A stretch of 64,000 nucleotides of DNA, taken from the NCBI GenBank assembly GCA_015069465.1, contig SVIO01000001.1, positions 120,025-184,024 on the forward strand, written 5' to 3'. A model generated the notes under the pieces. That model did not search any database. It saw only the letters and a program-made list of their open reading frames with translations, and was not told where the DNA came from. The stretch is from Clostridiales bacterium. GTDB taxonomy: Bacteria; Bacillota; Clostridia; Christensenellales; Borkfalkiaceae. Positions 1 to 9,648 of the stretch are shown here, piece by piece. The position numbers were made by a program, and so were the translations under genes. The first letter of the stretch is position 1; the number at the start of each line of letters is the position of its first letter.

Positions 1-1514
1 TTTGCCGTTCCATTTTGTACAACATCACCAAGCATGTCGTTCATTATAGTTATTGTGTCATCGTTAAAAACCTTAGAGTTTTGCTCTTGATTTTGATATA
101 TAACATTGCCTTTTAAATCGGTTATTTTTTTAATAAAGGTAGGCTTGTTATATTTTCCATTATTGTTAAATACGCAATAAGCACCTGTTGAATCAATTAA
201 ATCAATACCATTTTGCGTTGAACCAAGCGCTAAGCATAAAGAATTATCTTCTTTGGTTGTTTTAATATTTAATTTATTTAGATATTCTTTGGCTTTACTT
301 ATGCCAACATAGTTTAACAACTTAACGGCGCAAACATTTGAACTTGTTGAAAGGGCAGTTTTTACCGAAATATCTCCTAAATATTTACCATTGTAATTTT
401 TAGGTGAATAATCGCCAAAATAAGTTTTAGTATCTGATAGTTTTGTCGCAGAACTAACTAAATCGTTTTCAATTGCAGGTGCATAACAAACAAGTGGCTT
501 AATTATAGAACCAATTTGCCTATTAGACCTTCCAAAAGTTGAATAATAAGCGCAAATATGCGCATTTTTATCCATTAAAAGGGCTGTTTTATGCGCATTT
601 GTTGTGCAGTTATTTACAGCGTTTTCAATGTATGTTTGAGCATCTGGATTAATGTATGTGTAAACATTAAGTTCTCTTAAAGAATAAGGCGACTTATTTA
701 ATATTTTATCTATTTGATTTGATGCAAAATTAAAATAGTCAACACCTTTATTTGTTTGGCTTTTTTCAGCAAGATTTATGGGTGCGTTTAGATTTGCTAG
801 ATACTCATTTTTAGTAATTAGTTTTTGGTTTAACATCTGTTTTAAAACTACTTTCTTTCTTTCGTAGCATCTTTTATAATTTTGATAAGGCGAGTAATAA
901 GTTGGCGCCTTTATTATTCCAGCAAGCGTTGCACTTTCATTTAGTGATAATTCACTAGGCTCTTTATCAAAATAATGTTTTGAAGCGCTTAAAATTCCAT
1001 AACAATTTTCACCAAAATAAATAGTATTTAAGTATTTTTCTAATATTTCTTCTTTGGAATATTTATTTTCTAGTTGTTTTGCGAGTTTCATTTCGTATAA
1101 TTTTCTTTTTAAGGTTTTTTGACTTGATAAATGAGTGTTTTTTATAAGTTGTTGACTAATAGTTGATGCGCCTTGCTTAAACGAAAAAGATTTTAGATTA
1201 GACAAAATCGCTCTAAAAAGACCTTTATAATCAATACCGTTATGACTATAAAAACGCTTATCTTCGATTGATATAAAGGCGTTCTTCGTTTGAGTTGGGA
1301 TTTTTGTAGAATCGACAATAGAATTTCCATTTGATTGCTCTAAAACCACATTGTTATTATCATCATAAAAAACAACACTTCTATCAAAACTAACTAGTTT
1401 ATTAACATCTAAATTCATGTTATAAGTTGTGATATAAAAGTAAATAAGCAAACAAAATATTGCTATAAAGATGCTTGCAAAAACCATAAATAAAACTTTA
1501 AGTGCTTTTTTCAT
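1..1514 (-). CDS. Class A penicillin-binding protein (PBP1A-like), C-terminus outside window
   Basis: Bifunctional peptidoglycan synthase that polymerises lipid II and cross-links peptides at the outer face of the membrane. About 504 codons are visible. An N-terminal membrane anchor (about residues 5-30) is followed by a GT51 transglycosylase domain with the catalytic-Glu motif EDKRFYSHNGID (E84) and the QGASTISQQL and YLNTIYFG motifs. The transpeptidase domain shows the SIIK tetrad near residue 336 and a later SSN triad. The KTG box would lie beyond base 1, so the gene is cut by the window, not visibly broken. It is divergent from miaB. The ATG has no SD; a TACTAA-like box ends 7-8 nt upstream. 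Confidence 0.93.
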   Translation of the reverse strand, partial: MKKALKVLFMVFASIFIAIFCLLIYFYITTYNMNLDVNKLVSFDRSVVFYDDNNNVVLEQSNGNSIVDSTKIPTQTKNAFISIEDKRFYSHNGIDYKGLFRAILSNLKSFSFKQGASTISQQLIKNTHLSSQKTLKRKLYEMKLAKQLENKYSKEEILEKYLNTIYFGENCYGILSASKHYFDKEPSELSLNESATLAGIIKAPTYYSPYQNYKRCYERKKVVLKQMLNQKLITKNEYLANLNAPINLAEKSQTNKGVDYFNFASNQIDKILNKSPYSLRELNVYTYINPDAQTYIENAVNNCTTNAHKTALLMDKNAHICAYYSTFGRSNRQIGSIIKPLVCYAPAIENDLVSSATKLSDTKTYFGDYSPKNYNGKYLGDISVKTALSTSSNVCAVKLLNYVGISKAKEYLNKLNIKTTKEDNSLCLALGSTQNGIDLIDSTGAYCVFNNNGKYNKPTFIKKITDLKGNVIYQNQEQNSKVFNDDTITIMNDMLGDVVQNGTA

Positions 1515-1567
1515 ACAAATTAGTATGTAAAAGTTGGGATATATTATTCAAAGTCTATAATTATAAA

Positions 1568-1596
1568 TTGACAAAATTTAAATATTAAGTTATTAT
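1568..1596 (+). promoter_or_regulatory. Consensus sigma-A promoter of miaB, leaderless geometry
   Basis: TTGACA at 1568-1573, a 17-bp spacer, and TATTAT at 1591-1596. The first base seven positions after the -10 box is 1603, immediately before the miaB ATG at 1604, so the transcript should start at or next to the start codon. No SD is present between promoter and gene. Confidence 0.75.
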
Positions 1597-1603
1597 ATAG
1601 AGT

Positions 1604-2923
1604 ATGGAAAGAAATGAAAAAAGATATTATATAACTACATATGGTTGCCAGATGAATATTCACGAATCTGAAAAACTTGCTGGCATACTCACAAGCCTTG
1701 GTTATAAGCCTAGCGAAAACGAGTTAAATGCTGATATTATAGTGTTTAACACTTGTTGCATTAGAGAAAATGCTGAAAATACGGCTGATGGCAATATTGG
1801 AGCACTTAAAAAACTAAAGAAAAATAAAAAAGATTTAATTATCGCCGTTGGTGGTTGCATGACTCAGCAAGTTGGATACGCTGAAAAACTTCATCAAAAA
1901 TTTCCTTTTATAGATATTATTTTTGGCACTCATAATCTAGAAAATTTTAAAGCTTTGTTAGAGACCAAACTTAAACAAAAACGTACACTTATTGAAGTTT
2001 TAGAAAAAGAGGGTGAAATTGTTGAAGGAACACCAAAAACTCGAACAAGTTACCCAAACGCATGGGTAAATATCACTTATGGTTGCAACAATTTCTGTAC
2101 TTATTGTATCGTTCCTTACGTTAGGGGAAGAGAACGCAGTAGAATGTTAAATGATATTGTAAATGAGTGCAAAGAATTAGTTGCTGAAGGTTATAAAGAA
2201 ATTACGCTTTTAGGTCAAAATGTTAATTCCTATGGCAAAGATTTAGGTGTTGATTTTGCCGATTTAATTAGCGAAATTTCTAAAATTGAAGGTAAGTTCA
2301 GGCTTAGATATATGACTAACCATCCTAAAGATTTAAACGAAAAACTTATTATTGCATTAAGTAAAAGCGATAAGGCATGTAGAAGTATTCATTTACCTAT
2401 TCAAGCAGGTTCAAATAGGATTTTAAAACTTATGAACAGGAAATACGATAGGGAAAGTTACTTTGAAAAAGTTGAAATGCTTAGAAAATATATGCCAGAT
2501 ATTGCAATAACAACCGACATTATGGTTGGTTTTCCTACCGAAACAGAGCAAGATTTTCTTGATACCGTTGATGTATTAAAAAAGGTTGGTTTTGCTGGGG
2601 CATTTACCTTTGTATATTCAAAAAGAGAAGGCACACCTGCCGCTAAAATGGATGGTCAAATCGATGAAAGCGTGTCTAAAAAACGAATCATGCACTTAAT
2701 CGATTTGCAAAATCAAATAAATCGCAATCAATCTAAGCAATATATAGGCAAGGTTGTCGAAGTGCTTTGTGAAGGTTATGATGAGAAAAAAGACATGTAT
2801 CTTGGTAGAGACACTTATGGAAGAATGTTATATTTTAACGGCGAACAAAGTGATATCGGCAATTTTGTAAACGTTAAGGTTGAAAAAACGGGTGGAATTT
2901 CACTAGTAGGACAAAAAGTTTAA
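1604..2923 (+). CDS. miaB: tRNA-2-methylthio-N6-dimethylallyladenosine synthase MiaB
   Basis: Radical-SAM methylthiotransferase that converts i6A37 to ms2i6A37 in tRNAs reading UNN codons. At 439 aa it has the usual length. The N-terminal UPF0004 domain carries the auxiliary-cluster cysteines C15, C51 and C85; the radical-SAM CxxxCxxC motif is C161, C165, C168; a TRAM domain occupies about the last 65 residues. It starts a plus-strand run with mutS, mutL and miaA, so both enzymes that successively modify A37 (MiaA, then MiaB) lie in one cluster with mismatch repair. The next in-frame Met (residue 17) lies beyond C15, so 1604 is the only credible start despite the missing SD. Confidence 0.97.
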   Translation: MERNEKRYYITTYGCQMNIHESEKLAGILTSLGYKPSENELNADIIVFNTCCIRENAENTADGNIGALKKLKKNKKDLIIAVGGCMTQQVGYAEKLHQKFPFIDIIFGTHNLENFKALLETKLKQKRTLIEVLEKEGEIVEGTPKTRTSYPNAWVNITYGCNNFCTYCIVPYVRGRERSRMLNDIVNECKELVAEGYKEITLLGQNVNSYGKDLGVDFADLISEISKIEGKFRLRYMTNHPKDLNEKLIIALSKSDKACRSIHLPIQAGSNRILKLMNRKYDRESYFEKVEMLRKYMPDIAITTDIMVGFPTETEQDFLDTVDVLKKVGFAGAFTFVYSKREGTPAAKMDGQIDESVSKKRIMHLIDLQNQINRNQSKQYIGKVVEVLCEGYDEKKDMYLGRDTYGRMLYFNGEQSDIGNFVNVKVEKTGGISLVGQKV

Positions 2924-2950
2924 GTTATAAAAAGATAAGGTTAGGTATTT

Positions 2951-5533
2951 ATGGAAGATTTATCACCAATGATGAAACATTATTTATCGGTTAAAGAAGA
3001 ATATAAAGATTGCATAATTTTTTATAGATTAGGCGATTTTTATGAAATGTTTTTTGATGATGCAATTAAGGTCTCAAAACTTCTAGATTTAACTTTAACA
3101 GGCAGAAATTGTGGGCTTAAAGAAAGAGCGCCAATGTGTGGCGTTCCGTTTCATGCTGCCGATTTATATATTTCTAAACTTCTATCTTTTGGTGAAAAAG
3201 TCGCTATTTGCGAACAAACAACTGCACCAAACGGAAAAGACCTTGTAAATAGAGAAGTTGTAAAAATTGCAACTGCAGGAACTATTACAAACAACGAACT
3301 AATAAGCGAAAAAAATAATAACTTTTTAGCGTCAATATATCTAAAAAAAGATAGTATAGCACTTGCTTGGGCAGATATAACGACAGGTGAGTTTTTAGTT
3401 CGTAATTTTTCTAATGAAAATAGTTCAAACGAACTTTTTGACACTCTTGTTAGAATAAGCCCTGTTGAAATAATTTGTAACGATGATTGTAAGGAAAGGT
3501 TTATCGATTCTCCACTTATTAAGCACGGAATCTTGCCTAAATTTAGTGCATTTTCTCAGAGCGAATATAATTTAAACAATGCTACAAACACACTTAAAAG
3601 ACATTTTAACATTCTTAATTTTAATGCTTTTGGCATTGAAAAATCTCCAGAATGCATTAGTGCTTGTGGCGCACTTATAGCATATCTTAATCAAACGCAA
3701 AAGCAAACCTTAATTAACATCAATAAAATTAAGTTTGAAAATGATGATGCGATAATGATGTTAGATATCAACGCAATAAGGAACTTAGAACTTGTAAAAA
3801 CGCTAAGAGACGGAAAAACATACGGCTCACTCTTATGGCTTTTAGATAAGACAAAAACAAGTATGGGGGCAAGAAAACTTCAAAGTCAAATACTTTCTCC
3901 ACTTGTTGATAAGGAAAAAATTAACTATAGATTAGATGCTGTTGATTGCCTATTTAATGACAGCGTAACAAGACAATCGCTTGCCAATTTGCTTTGCTCT
4001 ATACGAGATGTTCAAAGACTTACAGGCAAAATTTCAAGTGGAAACATTATGCCAAGAGATTGCTTAGCGCTAAAGTCTTCTTTAGAAGTTTTACCATCGC
4101 TAAAATTTAAACTTTTAGGATTAAATTCAGCGTTTATACAAGATATTTTTAATAGCATTGAAGATTTTAATGATACCACTCAATTAATTGATAGTGCAAT
4201 CGTTTCTGAACCACCATCAAATATGAAAGACGGTGGGTATATTAAAGATGGTTATGATGCTAACCTAGACGAAATGCGTAATTTAGGCAAAAACAGCAAG
4301 TCTTTAATTGCTCAAATTGAAAATAATGAAAGAGAAAAGACAGGCATTAAAACGCTTAAAATAGGCTATAATCGTGTATTCGGTTATTACATTGAAGTAA
4401 CCAACTCTTTTAAGGACAAAGTTCCTTATGAATACCAAAGGAAACAAACGCTTTCTAATGCCGAAAGATTTATTACAGATGAACTAAAAGAATTAGAAGT
4501 TGCAATCTTATCGAGCGAAGAAAAATCGTTGCAAATAGAAGCAAATATCTTTAATAAAATTAAAGAGCATTTAAGAAGCCAAGTTGAAAGGCTTTTATCC
4601 ACAGCAAATGCAATTGCCGACCTTGACGTTATTTGTTCGCTTGCTACAGTTGCAAAAGAAAACGGATACTCAAAACCAATAATATTAGATGCAGGCAACA
4701 AACTTGATATTGTCGATGGAAGACACCCTGTGGTTGAAAGTTTTTCTAAGCAAAAATTTATTCCTAACGATTGTCTGCTTGATAGCGATGAAAATAGGAC
4801 GATGATTTTAACAGGTCCAAATATGGCTGGTAAAAGCACGTATATGCGACAAATTGCTATTATTACTTTACTTGCTCAAATGGGTAGTTTTGTACCAGCA
4901 AAAAGTGCAGAAATTCCTATTACAGATAAAATATTTACACGAATAGGAGCGAGCGACAACCTTATTTCAGACCAAAGCACGTTTATGGTTGAAATGTCTG
5001 AAATGGCAAATATATTAAACAATGCAACAAAAAATAGTCTACTTATTTTAGATGAAATTGGCCGTGGAACAAGCACTTTTGATGGGCTTAGTATTGCTTG
5101 GGCTGTAGTTGAGTATATAACAAACAATATTAAGGCTAGAACAATGTTTGCAACGCACTATCACGAACTTACCACACTTGAAGGCAGTTTAGAGGGCGTA
5201 AAGAATTATAAGGTTACAGTCAAAGAACTTCAAGGTGGGATTGTGTTCATGCGCAAAATTATGCGTGGTGGTACAAATAAGAGTTTTGGTATAGAAGTTG
5301 CTCAGCTTGCTGGCGTGAATAAAGAAATAATAGATAAGTCAAAAGAAATTCTTAAAAAATTAGAAAAATCTAATATAAATAACGATAAAATTAGTGTGCA
5401 AAACATTGACAATCCAACTAAAACTTTAAGCGAAGTTGAAAAAATTATTGCCGAACTTGACACTAATAATTTGTCACCAATGCAAGCATTTAATATTTTA
5501 ATAGATTTGCAAGAAAAAGTTAAGGAAGAATAG
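2951..5533 (+). CDS. mutS: DNA mismatch repair protein MutS
   Basis: Mismatch-recognition ATPase, 860 aa, typical for bacterial MutS1. The N-terminal mismatch-binding domain carries the Phe-x-Glu motif (F30-Y-E32). The ABC-type ATPase has Walker A GPNMAGKST at 622-630, a Walker B/D-loop LLILDEIGRGTSTFDG and the switch histidines ATHYHEL. The short C-terminal tail ends with a helix of the kind that mediates tetramerisation. It lies 27 nt after miaB with an AAGG/TTAGG-type SD, and is followed 2 nt later by mutL, so the pair is almost certainly cotranscribed. Confidence 0.98.
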   Translation: MEDLSPMMKHYLSVKEEYKDCIIFYRLGDFYEMFFDDAIKVSKLLDLTLTGRNCGLKERAPMCGVPFHAADLYISKLLSFGEKVAICEQTTAPNGKDLVNREVVKIATAGTITNNELISEKNNNFLASIYLKKDSIALAWADITTGEFLVRNFSNENSSNELFDTLVRISPVEIICNDDCKERFIDSPLIKHGILPKFSAFSQSEYNLNNATNTLKRHFNILNFNAFGIEKSPECISACGALIAYLNQTQKQTLININKIKFENDDAIMMLDINAIRNLELVKTLRDGKTYGSLLWLLDKTKTSMGARKLQSQILSPLVDKEKINYRLDAVDCLFNDSVTRQSLANLLCSIRDVQRLTGKISSGNIMPRDCLALKSSLEVLPSLKFKLLGLNSAFIQDIFNSIEDFNDTTQLIDSAIVSEPPSNMKDGGYIKDGYDANLDEMRNLGKNSKSLIAQIENNEREKTGIKTLKIGYNRVFGYYIEVTNSFKDKVPYEYQRKQTLSNAERFITDELKELEVAILSSEEKSLQIEANIFNKIKEHLRSQVERLLSTANAIADLDVICSLATVAKENGYSKPIILDAGNKLDIVDGRHPVVESFSKQKFIPNDCLLDSDENRTMILTGPNMAGKSTYMRQIAIITLLAQMGSFVPAKSAEIPITDKIFTRIGASDNLISDQSTFMVEMSEMANILNNATKNSLLILDEIGRGTSTFDGLSIAWAVVEYITNNIKARTMFATHYHELTTLEGSLEGVKNYKVTVKELQGGIVFMRKIMRGGTNKSFGIEVAQLAGVNKEIIDKSKEILKKLEKSNINNDKISVQNIDNPTKTLSEVEKIIAELDTNNLSPMQAFNILIDLQEKVKEE

Positions 5534-5535
5534 TT

Positions 5536-7419
5536 ATGAAAATAAATTTACTAAGCAGTAAAATTTATAACCGAATAGCAGCAGGGGAAGTTGTTGAGCG
5601 TCCATTTTCAGTTGTAAAAGAACTTGTTGAAAACTCTATCGATGCAGGTGCAACTAAAATTGAAATTGAAATTGAAAATGGTGGAATTTCTTGTGTTAAA
5701 ATTACCGATAATGGCTGTGGTATTGAAAAGAGCGAACTAAAAAAGGCGCTTTTGCCACATGCAACAAGTAAGATTTCTTCTTTAAAAGATTTAGATAATA
5801 TTATGTCTTTAGGCTTTAGAGGAGAGGCTCTTGCAAGTATTGCTTCGGTTTCCAAAATTACAATAGAATCAAAGCCAAGTGACCAAGAATTTGGCGCTTC
5901 TATTAGTGCCGATGGGGGCGAAATGTCAGATATTACTGACTCTGCTATAAATAACGGCACAATTATTTCGGTAAATAATTTGTTTTTCAATACTCCTGTT
6001 AGAGAAAAGTTTTTGCGTTCTGAAAAATCAGAAGAAAATGAAATAACGGCAACTGTTGCAAGGTTTATTCTTGGAAACCCAACAATTTCATTTAAGTATA
6101 CTGTTGATGGAAAGGTTGTATATAATTCTTTTGGCGATGGTTTTGAAAGTGCTATTGTCTGTGTTTACGGCGTTGATGCACTTGAAAATTGTTTTTATAT
6201 TGATACTGTTAAAAATGGCATAAAAATCAATGGTTATATAGGAAAGCACTTCTTTACTAAAGGTAATAGAAGTTACCAAACAACTTTTATAAATGGAAGA
6301 TATGTAGTAAATCAAACAGTTTCTTCTGCAATTGCTAATGCATATTCATCTTATTTAATGAAAAGGCAATATCCATTTTATGTCTTAAGCATTTCGCTTC
6401 CAAGTGAAATTGTCGATGTAAACGTGCACCCAAATAAATTAGACGTTCGTTTTGCAAATAATCAAATAGTGTATGGAAGCATTTATTCGGTGATTTCTAA
6501 GGTGTTAGATGGCAGTAGCGAAGCATTAAATATCGTTTCTGTTGATAGGAATATTAAGGCAAACAATACCGAGTTAAACACTAAGGAAATTAACACTAAT
6601 TATGACACACATAACCATGTTAATTTTGACAAAAAAATGCTAACACTATCTTTTAGTGATAGCAAACCATCTACTGAAAGTAAATCTATTAAGTTTGATA
6701 ATGAAGGCGAATATCTTAAAAATGACAATAATAATGATATAGATATTTTTGCTGAAAATAAACTTTATTTAGAAAAACTAGAAAAGCAAAAACTTGAACT
6801 TCAGCAAAAAAATGAAGAAGTTAAACAAGAATCTTTAGTTAGTTTGACCGAAATTAAATATATAGGGCAAGCACTAAATACTTATTTAATTTTTGAAGAC
6901 GGAATTGACCTTTATTTTGCTGACCAACATGCTGCACACGAAAGAATTTTATTTGACAAACTTAATTTAGCAGTTAAAAATGCAAAAATTGACACTCAAA
7001 CACTTTTACTTCCTTATGTTATAAATGTAAATAGCCTAGAGTATAACTTTTTATTATCTAAACTTGATGTACTTAATTCGATGGGGATAGAAATTAGCGA
7101 ATTTGGAAGAAATGCCTTTAAGGTTTCAGCAATTCCAACATTTTTAGTTGATATAAACTTAAAAACTTTCTTTGATGATATACTTAGCGACATAAATGAA
7201 CTAAAAACTTTTACGGTAAACGAACTTTTAGATGAAAAACTTGCTCAAAAGGCTTGTAAATCGGCAATTAAGTCAGGTGACAAACTTTCAGAGTCAGAAA
7301 TTGCAATTTTACTTGAAAAATTAAAAGAAAACATTGGATTAAAATGTCCACATGGCAGACCTGTTGCTATAAAAATTACTAGAACGGAAATAGATAAATG
7401 GTTCAAAAGGATAGTGTAA
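5536..7419 (+). CDS. mutL: DNA mismatch repair protein MutL
   Basis: GHKL ATPase that couples MutS to strand incision; 627 aa. The N-terminal ATPase shows NSIDAGAT, DNGCGI and GFRGEAL; a charged, low-complexity linker (about 350-420) leads to the C-terminal endonuclease domain. That domain carries the metal-binding DQHA(x)2E(x)4E motif, here DQHAAHERILFD beginning at D463, so the last acidic residue is Asp and not the usual Glu. ACKSAIK and CPHGRP motifs follow. This is the nicking type of MutL expected in bacteria without MutH. The SD is GGAAG. Its 3' end overlaps miaA by 22 nt. Confidence 0.97.
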   Translation: MKINLLSSKIYNRIAAGEVVERPFSVVKELVENSIDAGATKIEIEIENGGISCVKITDNGCGIEKSELKKALLPHATSKISSLKDLDNIMSLGFRGEALASIASVSKITIESKPSDQEFGASISADGGEMSDITDSAINNGTIISVNNLFFNTPVREKFLRSEKSEENEITATVARFILGNPTISFKYTVDGKVVYNSFGDGFESAIVCVYGVDALENCFYIDTVKNGIKINGYIGKHFFTKGNRSYQTTFINGRYVVNQTVSSAIANAYSSYLMKRQYPFYVLSISLPSEIVDVNVHPNKLDVRFANNQIVYGSIYSVISKVLDGSSEALNIVSVDRNIKANNTELNTKEINTNYDTHNHVNFDKKMLTLSFSDSKPSTESKSIKFDNEGEYLKNDNNNDIDIFAENKLYLEKLEKQKLELQQKNEEVKQESLVSLTEIKYIGQALNTYLIFEDGIDLYFADQHAAHERILFDKLNLAVKNAKIDTQTLLLPYVINVNSLEYNFLLSKLDVLNSMGIEISEFGRNAFKVSAIPTFLVDINLKTFFDDILSDINELKTFTVNELLDEKLAQKACKSAIKSGDKLSESEIAILLEKLKENIGLKCPHGRPVAIKITRTEIDKWFKRIV

Positions 7420-8315
7420 ACAATAAAATTATTATAATCTGTGGTCCTACTGCATCAGGGAAAAGCGAACTTGCATTATCTCTTGCAAAAATGCTTAATA
7501 CTGAAATTATATCTGCCGATTCAATGTATATCTATAAAGACTTAAATATAGGCACGGCAAAACCAACACCACAAGAAATGCAAGGAATTAAACATCACTT
7601 AATAGATGTTGTTTTTCCATGTGATAATTTTAGCGTTAGCGATTATAGAAATTTAGCACTGCCAATTATAAACGACCTTTTGTCTAAAGGAAAAATTCCT
7701 ATAGTCTGTGGTGGAACGGGATTTTACATAAATTCCATTCTTTATGATTTTTCTTATGGAAATAGTGAAGCAAACCTAGAAATTAGAGATAAATATATGA
7801 AACTTGCTATTCAAAACGGCAATGAATATGTTTATAATATATTAAAAGAGTGTGATATCGAAAGTGCAAAAAAACTACACCCAAACGACTTAAAAAGGGT
7901 TGTTAGGGCATTAGAAATTTATCATAGTGGGACAAAGAAGTCTGATATAAAAGACCCGTTGGTGCCTAAATTTGATTATAAAGCATATTCGATAGATTTT
8001 AATAGAGAAATTTTGTATTCTAGAATAAATAGTAGAGTTGATATTATGATACAAAATGGACTTGTTAATGAGGTAAAAGAATTATTAAATAATGGCGTAA
8101 CCAAAGAAAATCAATGTATGCAAGCAATAGGTTATAAGGAAATAATTGATTATATCGAGGGCAATTGTTCGCTAGAAAAAGCAATTGATGACATCAAACT
8201 TAACACAAGACATTATGCAAAAAGACAAATAACTTATTTCAAAAAGTTAAATATAAAAATGCTATGTCCAGCAAGTGCTGAAGATATGGCAAAACAAATA
8301 GTAAACGAACTCTAA
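7398..8315 (+). CDS. miaA: tRNA dimethylallyltransferase MiaA
   Basis: Transfers dimethylallyl from DMAPP to A37 of tRNAs reading UNN codons, producing the substrate for MiaB upstream. It is 305 aa with a P-loop at residues 16-23 (GPTASGKS), the DSMYIY and IGTAKP motifs, HHLIDV and GGTGFYI, all diagnostic of the family. The start lies inside mutL with a 22-nt overlap, suggesting translational coupling. The DMAPP donor would come from the IspH-dependent pathway encoded at 34589-36730. Confidence 0.97.
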   Translation: MVQKDSVNNKIIIICGPTASGKSELALSLAKMLNTEIISADSMYIYKDLNIGTAKPTPQEMQGIKHHLIDVVFPCDNFSVSDYRNLALPIINDLLSKGKIPIVCGGTGFYINSILYDFSYGNSEANLEIRDKYMKLAIQNGNEYVYNILKECDIESAKKLHPNDLKRVVRALEIYHSGTKKSDIKDPLVPKFDYKAYSIDFNREILYSRINSRVDIMIQNGLVNEVKELLNNGVTKENQCMQAIGYKEIIDYIEGNCSLEKAIDDIKLNTRHYAKRQITYFKKLNIKMLCPASAEDMAKQIVNEL

Positions 8316-8326
8316 AAGGACAAATT

Positions 8327-9550
8327 ATGATTAGCGATAAATTGATTAAACAATGTGAAGAAAACCTAAAAAAACAATTTGAATATTTTGAAGATATAGC
8401 GCTTTATAATCAAGAAAAAGTTCTTAGCGCCTTTCAAAAAAACAGGTTGGCGCTTAGACACTTTACAGGCACAACGGGTTATGGTTATGGCGATGAAGGT
8501 AGAGACACCTTAAACACTGTTTTTGCCGACATTTTTGGAGCAGAAAAAGCAATTTGTTCGCCAAACATCGTGTCTGGAACTCACGCACTTTCACTATGTT
8601 TATTTGGCGTTTTAATGCCAAACGATAAAGCGCTTTGCATTACAGGCACGCCTTATGACACCCTTAATGATGTAATTTATGGCGAAGGTAACGGTTCGCT
8701 AAAAGATTATGGTATAGAATTTACTTGTATAGACCTATTAAATGATAAAATTGATAAAGAAAAAATCAAAGAATACTTTGAAACAAACGGATGTCCTAAA
8801 ATGATTTATATGCAACGCTCAAGGGGATATGCTTGGCGTGATGCAATGTCTATTTCTGACATTAGCGATGCTGTTGAATTTGTAAAATCGCTTGGTTTTG
8901 ACGGATGTATTATGCTTGATAATTGCTATGGCGAATTTTTAGATAAATTAGAAGCAACTAATGTGGGCGTAAATCTAATGGCTGGCTCAATGATTAAAAA
9001 TCCGGGTGGTGGAATCGCTCCAACAGGTGGCTATGTTGTAGGCTCTGAAAAATATGTAAATTTAGTACAAAATAAACTTACAGCGCCTTCAATCGGTGGA
9101 GAAGTAGGCTCTTATACAAGTGGTTATCAATATTATTTTCAAGGCTTATTCTTAGCACCACACATAGTTTTGCAAGCAGTTAAAGGCTCTTTACTTTTTG
9201 GCGCAGTATTAAACGAATTAGGTTATGAAACCTCACCAAGACTTGACACAATGCCAAATGATATAATCAGGGCAATTAAATTTAATAATGAAAAAGACCT
9301 AATCTCGTTTATTCAAACTATACAACATAATTCGCCAATAGATAGTTATGTAGATGCACTTCCATGGGAAATGCCAGGGTATGAAGACCAAGTTATAATG
9401 GCGGCAGGTTGCTTTGTTCAAGGTTCATCAATTGAACTTTCAGCCGATGCACCAATCAAACCACCATACATTGCATATATGCAGGGTGGACTAACATACG
9501 AACATGCAAAAATAGTTCTAAAAAACCTAAATTTAACACAAAAAAATTAG
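8327..9550 (+). CDS. YnbB/aluminium-resistance-family PLP-dependent lyase
   Basis: Fold-type I PLP enzyme of the Cys/Met-metabolism group, 407 aa, matching the family that sits next to miaA or hfq in many Firmicutes (B. subtilis YnbB) and is often labelled methionine gamma-lyase-like or aluminium resistance. Visible features are FTGTTGYGYGDEGRDTL near the N-terminus, SGTHALSL (cofactor phosphate pocket), the Asp of MLDNCYGE that faces the pyridine nitrogen, and the likely Schiff-base Lys K224 in SMIKNPGGG. It follows miaA by 11 nt with an AAAGGA SD and probably ends the operon. The true substrate of the family is not settled, so no symbol is given. Confidence 0.88.
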   Translation: MISDKLIKQCEENLKKQFEYFEDIALYNQEKVLSAFQKNRLALRHFTGTTGYGYGDEGRDTLNTVFADIFGAEKAICSPNIVSGTHALSLCLFGVLMPNDKALCITGTPYDTLNDVIYGEGNGSLKDYGIEFTCIDLLNDKIDKEKIKEYFETNGCPKMIYMQRSRGYAWRDAMSISDISDAVEFVKSLGFDGCIMLDNCYGEFLDKLEATNVGVNLMAGSMIKNPGGGIAPTGGYVVGSEKYVNLVQNKLTAPSIGGEVGSYTSGYQYYFQGLFLAPHIVLQAVKGSLLFGAVLNELGYETSPRLDTMPNDIIRAIKFNNEKDLISFIQTIQHNSPIDSYVDALPWEMPGYEDQVIMAAGCFVQGSSIELSADAPIKPPYIAYMQGGLTYEHAKIVLKNLNLTQKN

Positions 9551-9578
9551 TGTTTGTAAGGTTTTTATTAAAATAAAA

Positions 9579-9608
9579 AAGAGAAAACAATAAATCATGC
9601 TTTCTCTT
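9579..9608 (-). terminator. Probable terminator of lexA
   Basis: On the minus strand an 8-bp stem (AAGAGAAA/TTTCTCTT) with a 14-nt loop is followed by a T-rich run. The stem is short, so it may be weak. Confidence 0.5.
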
Positions 9609-9648
9609 AAAATTCTATATTAAGGTTACAAAATTTTGAAACTTAAGG

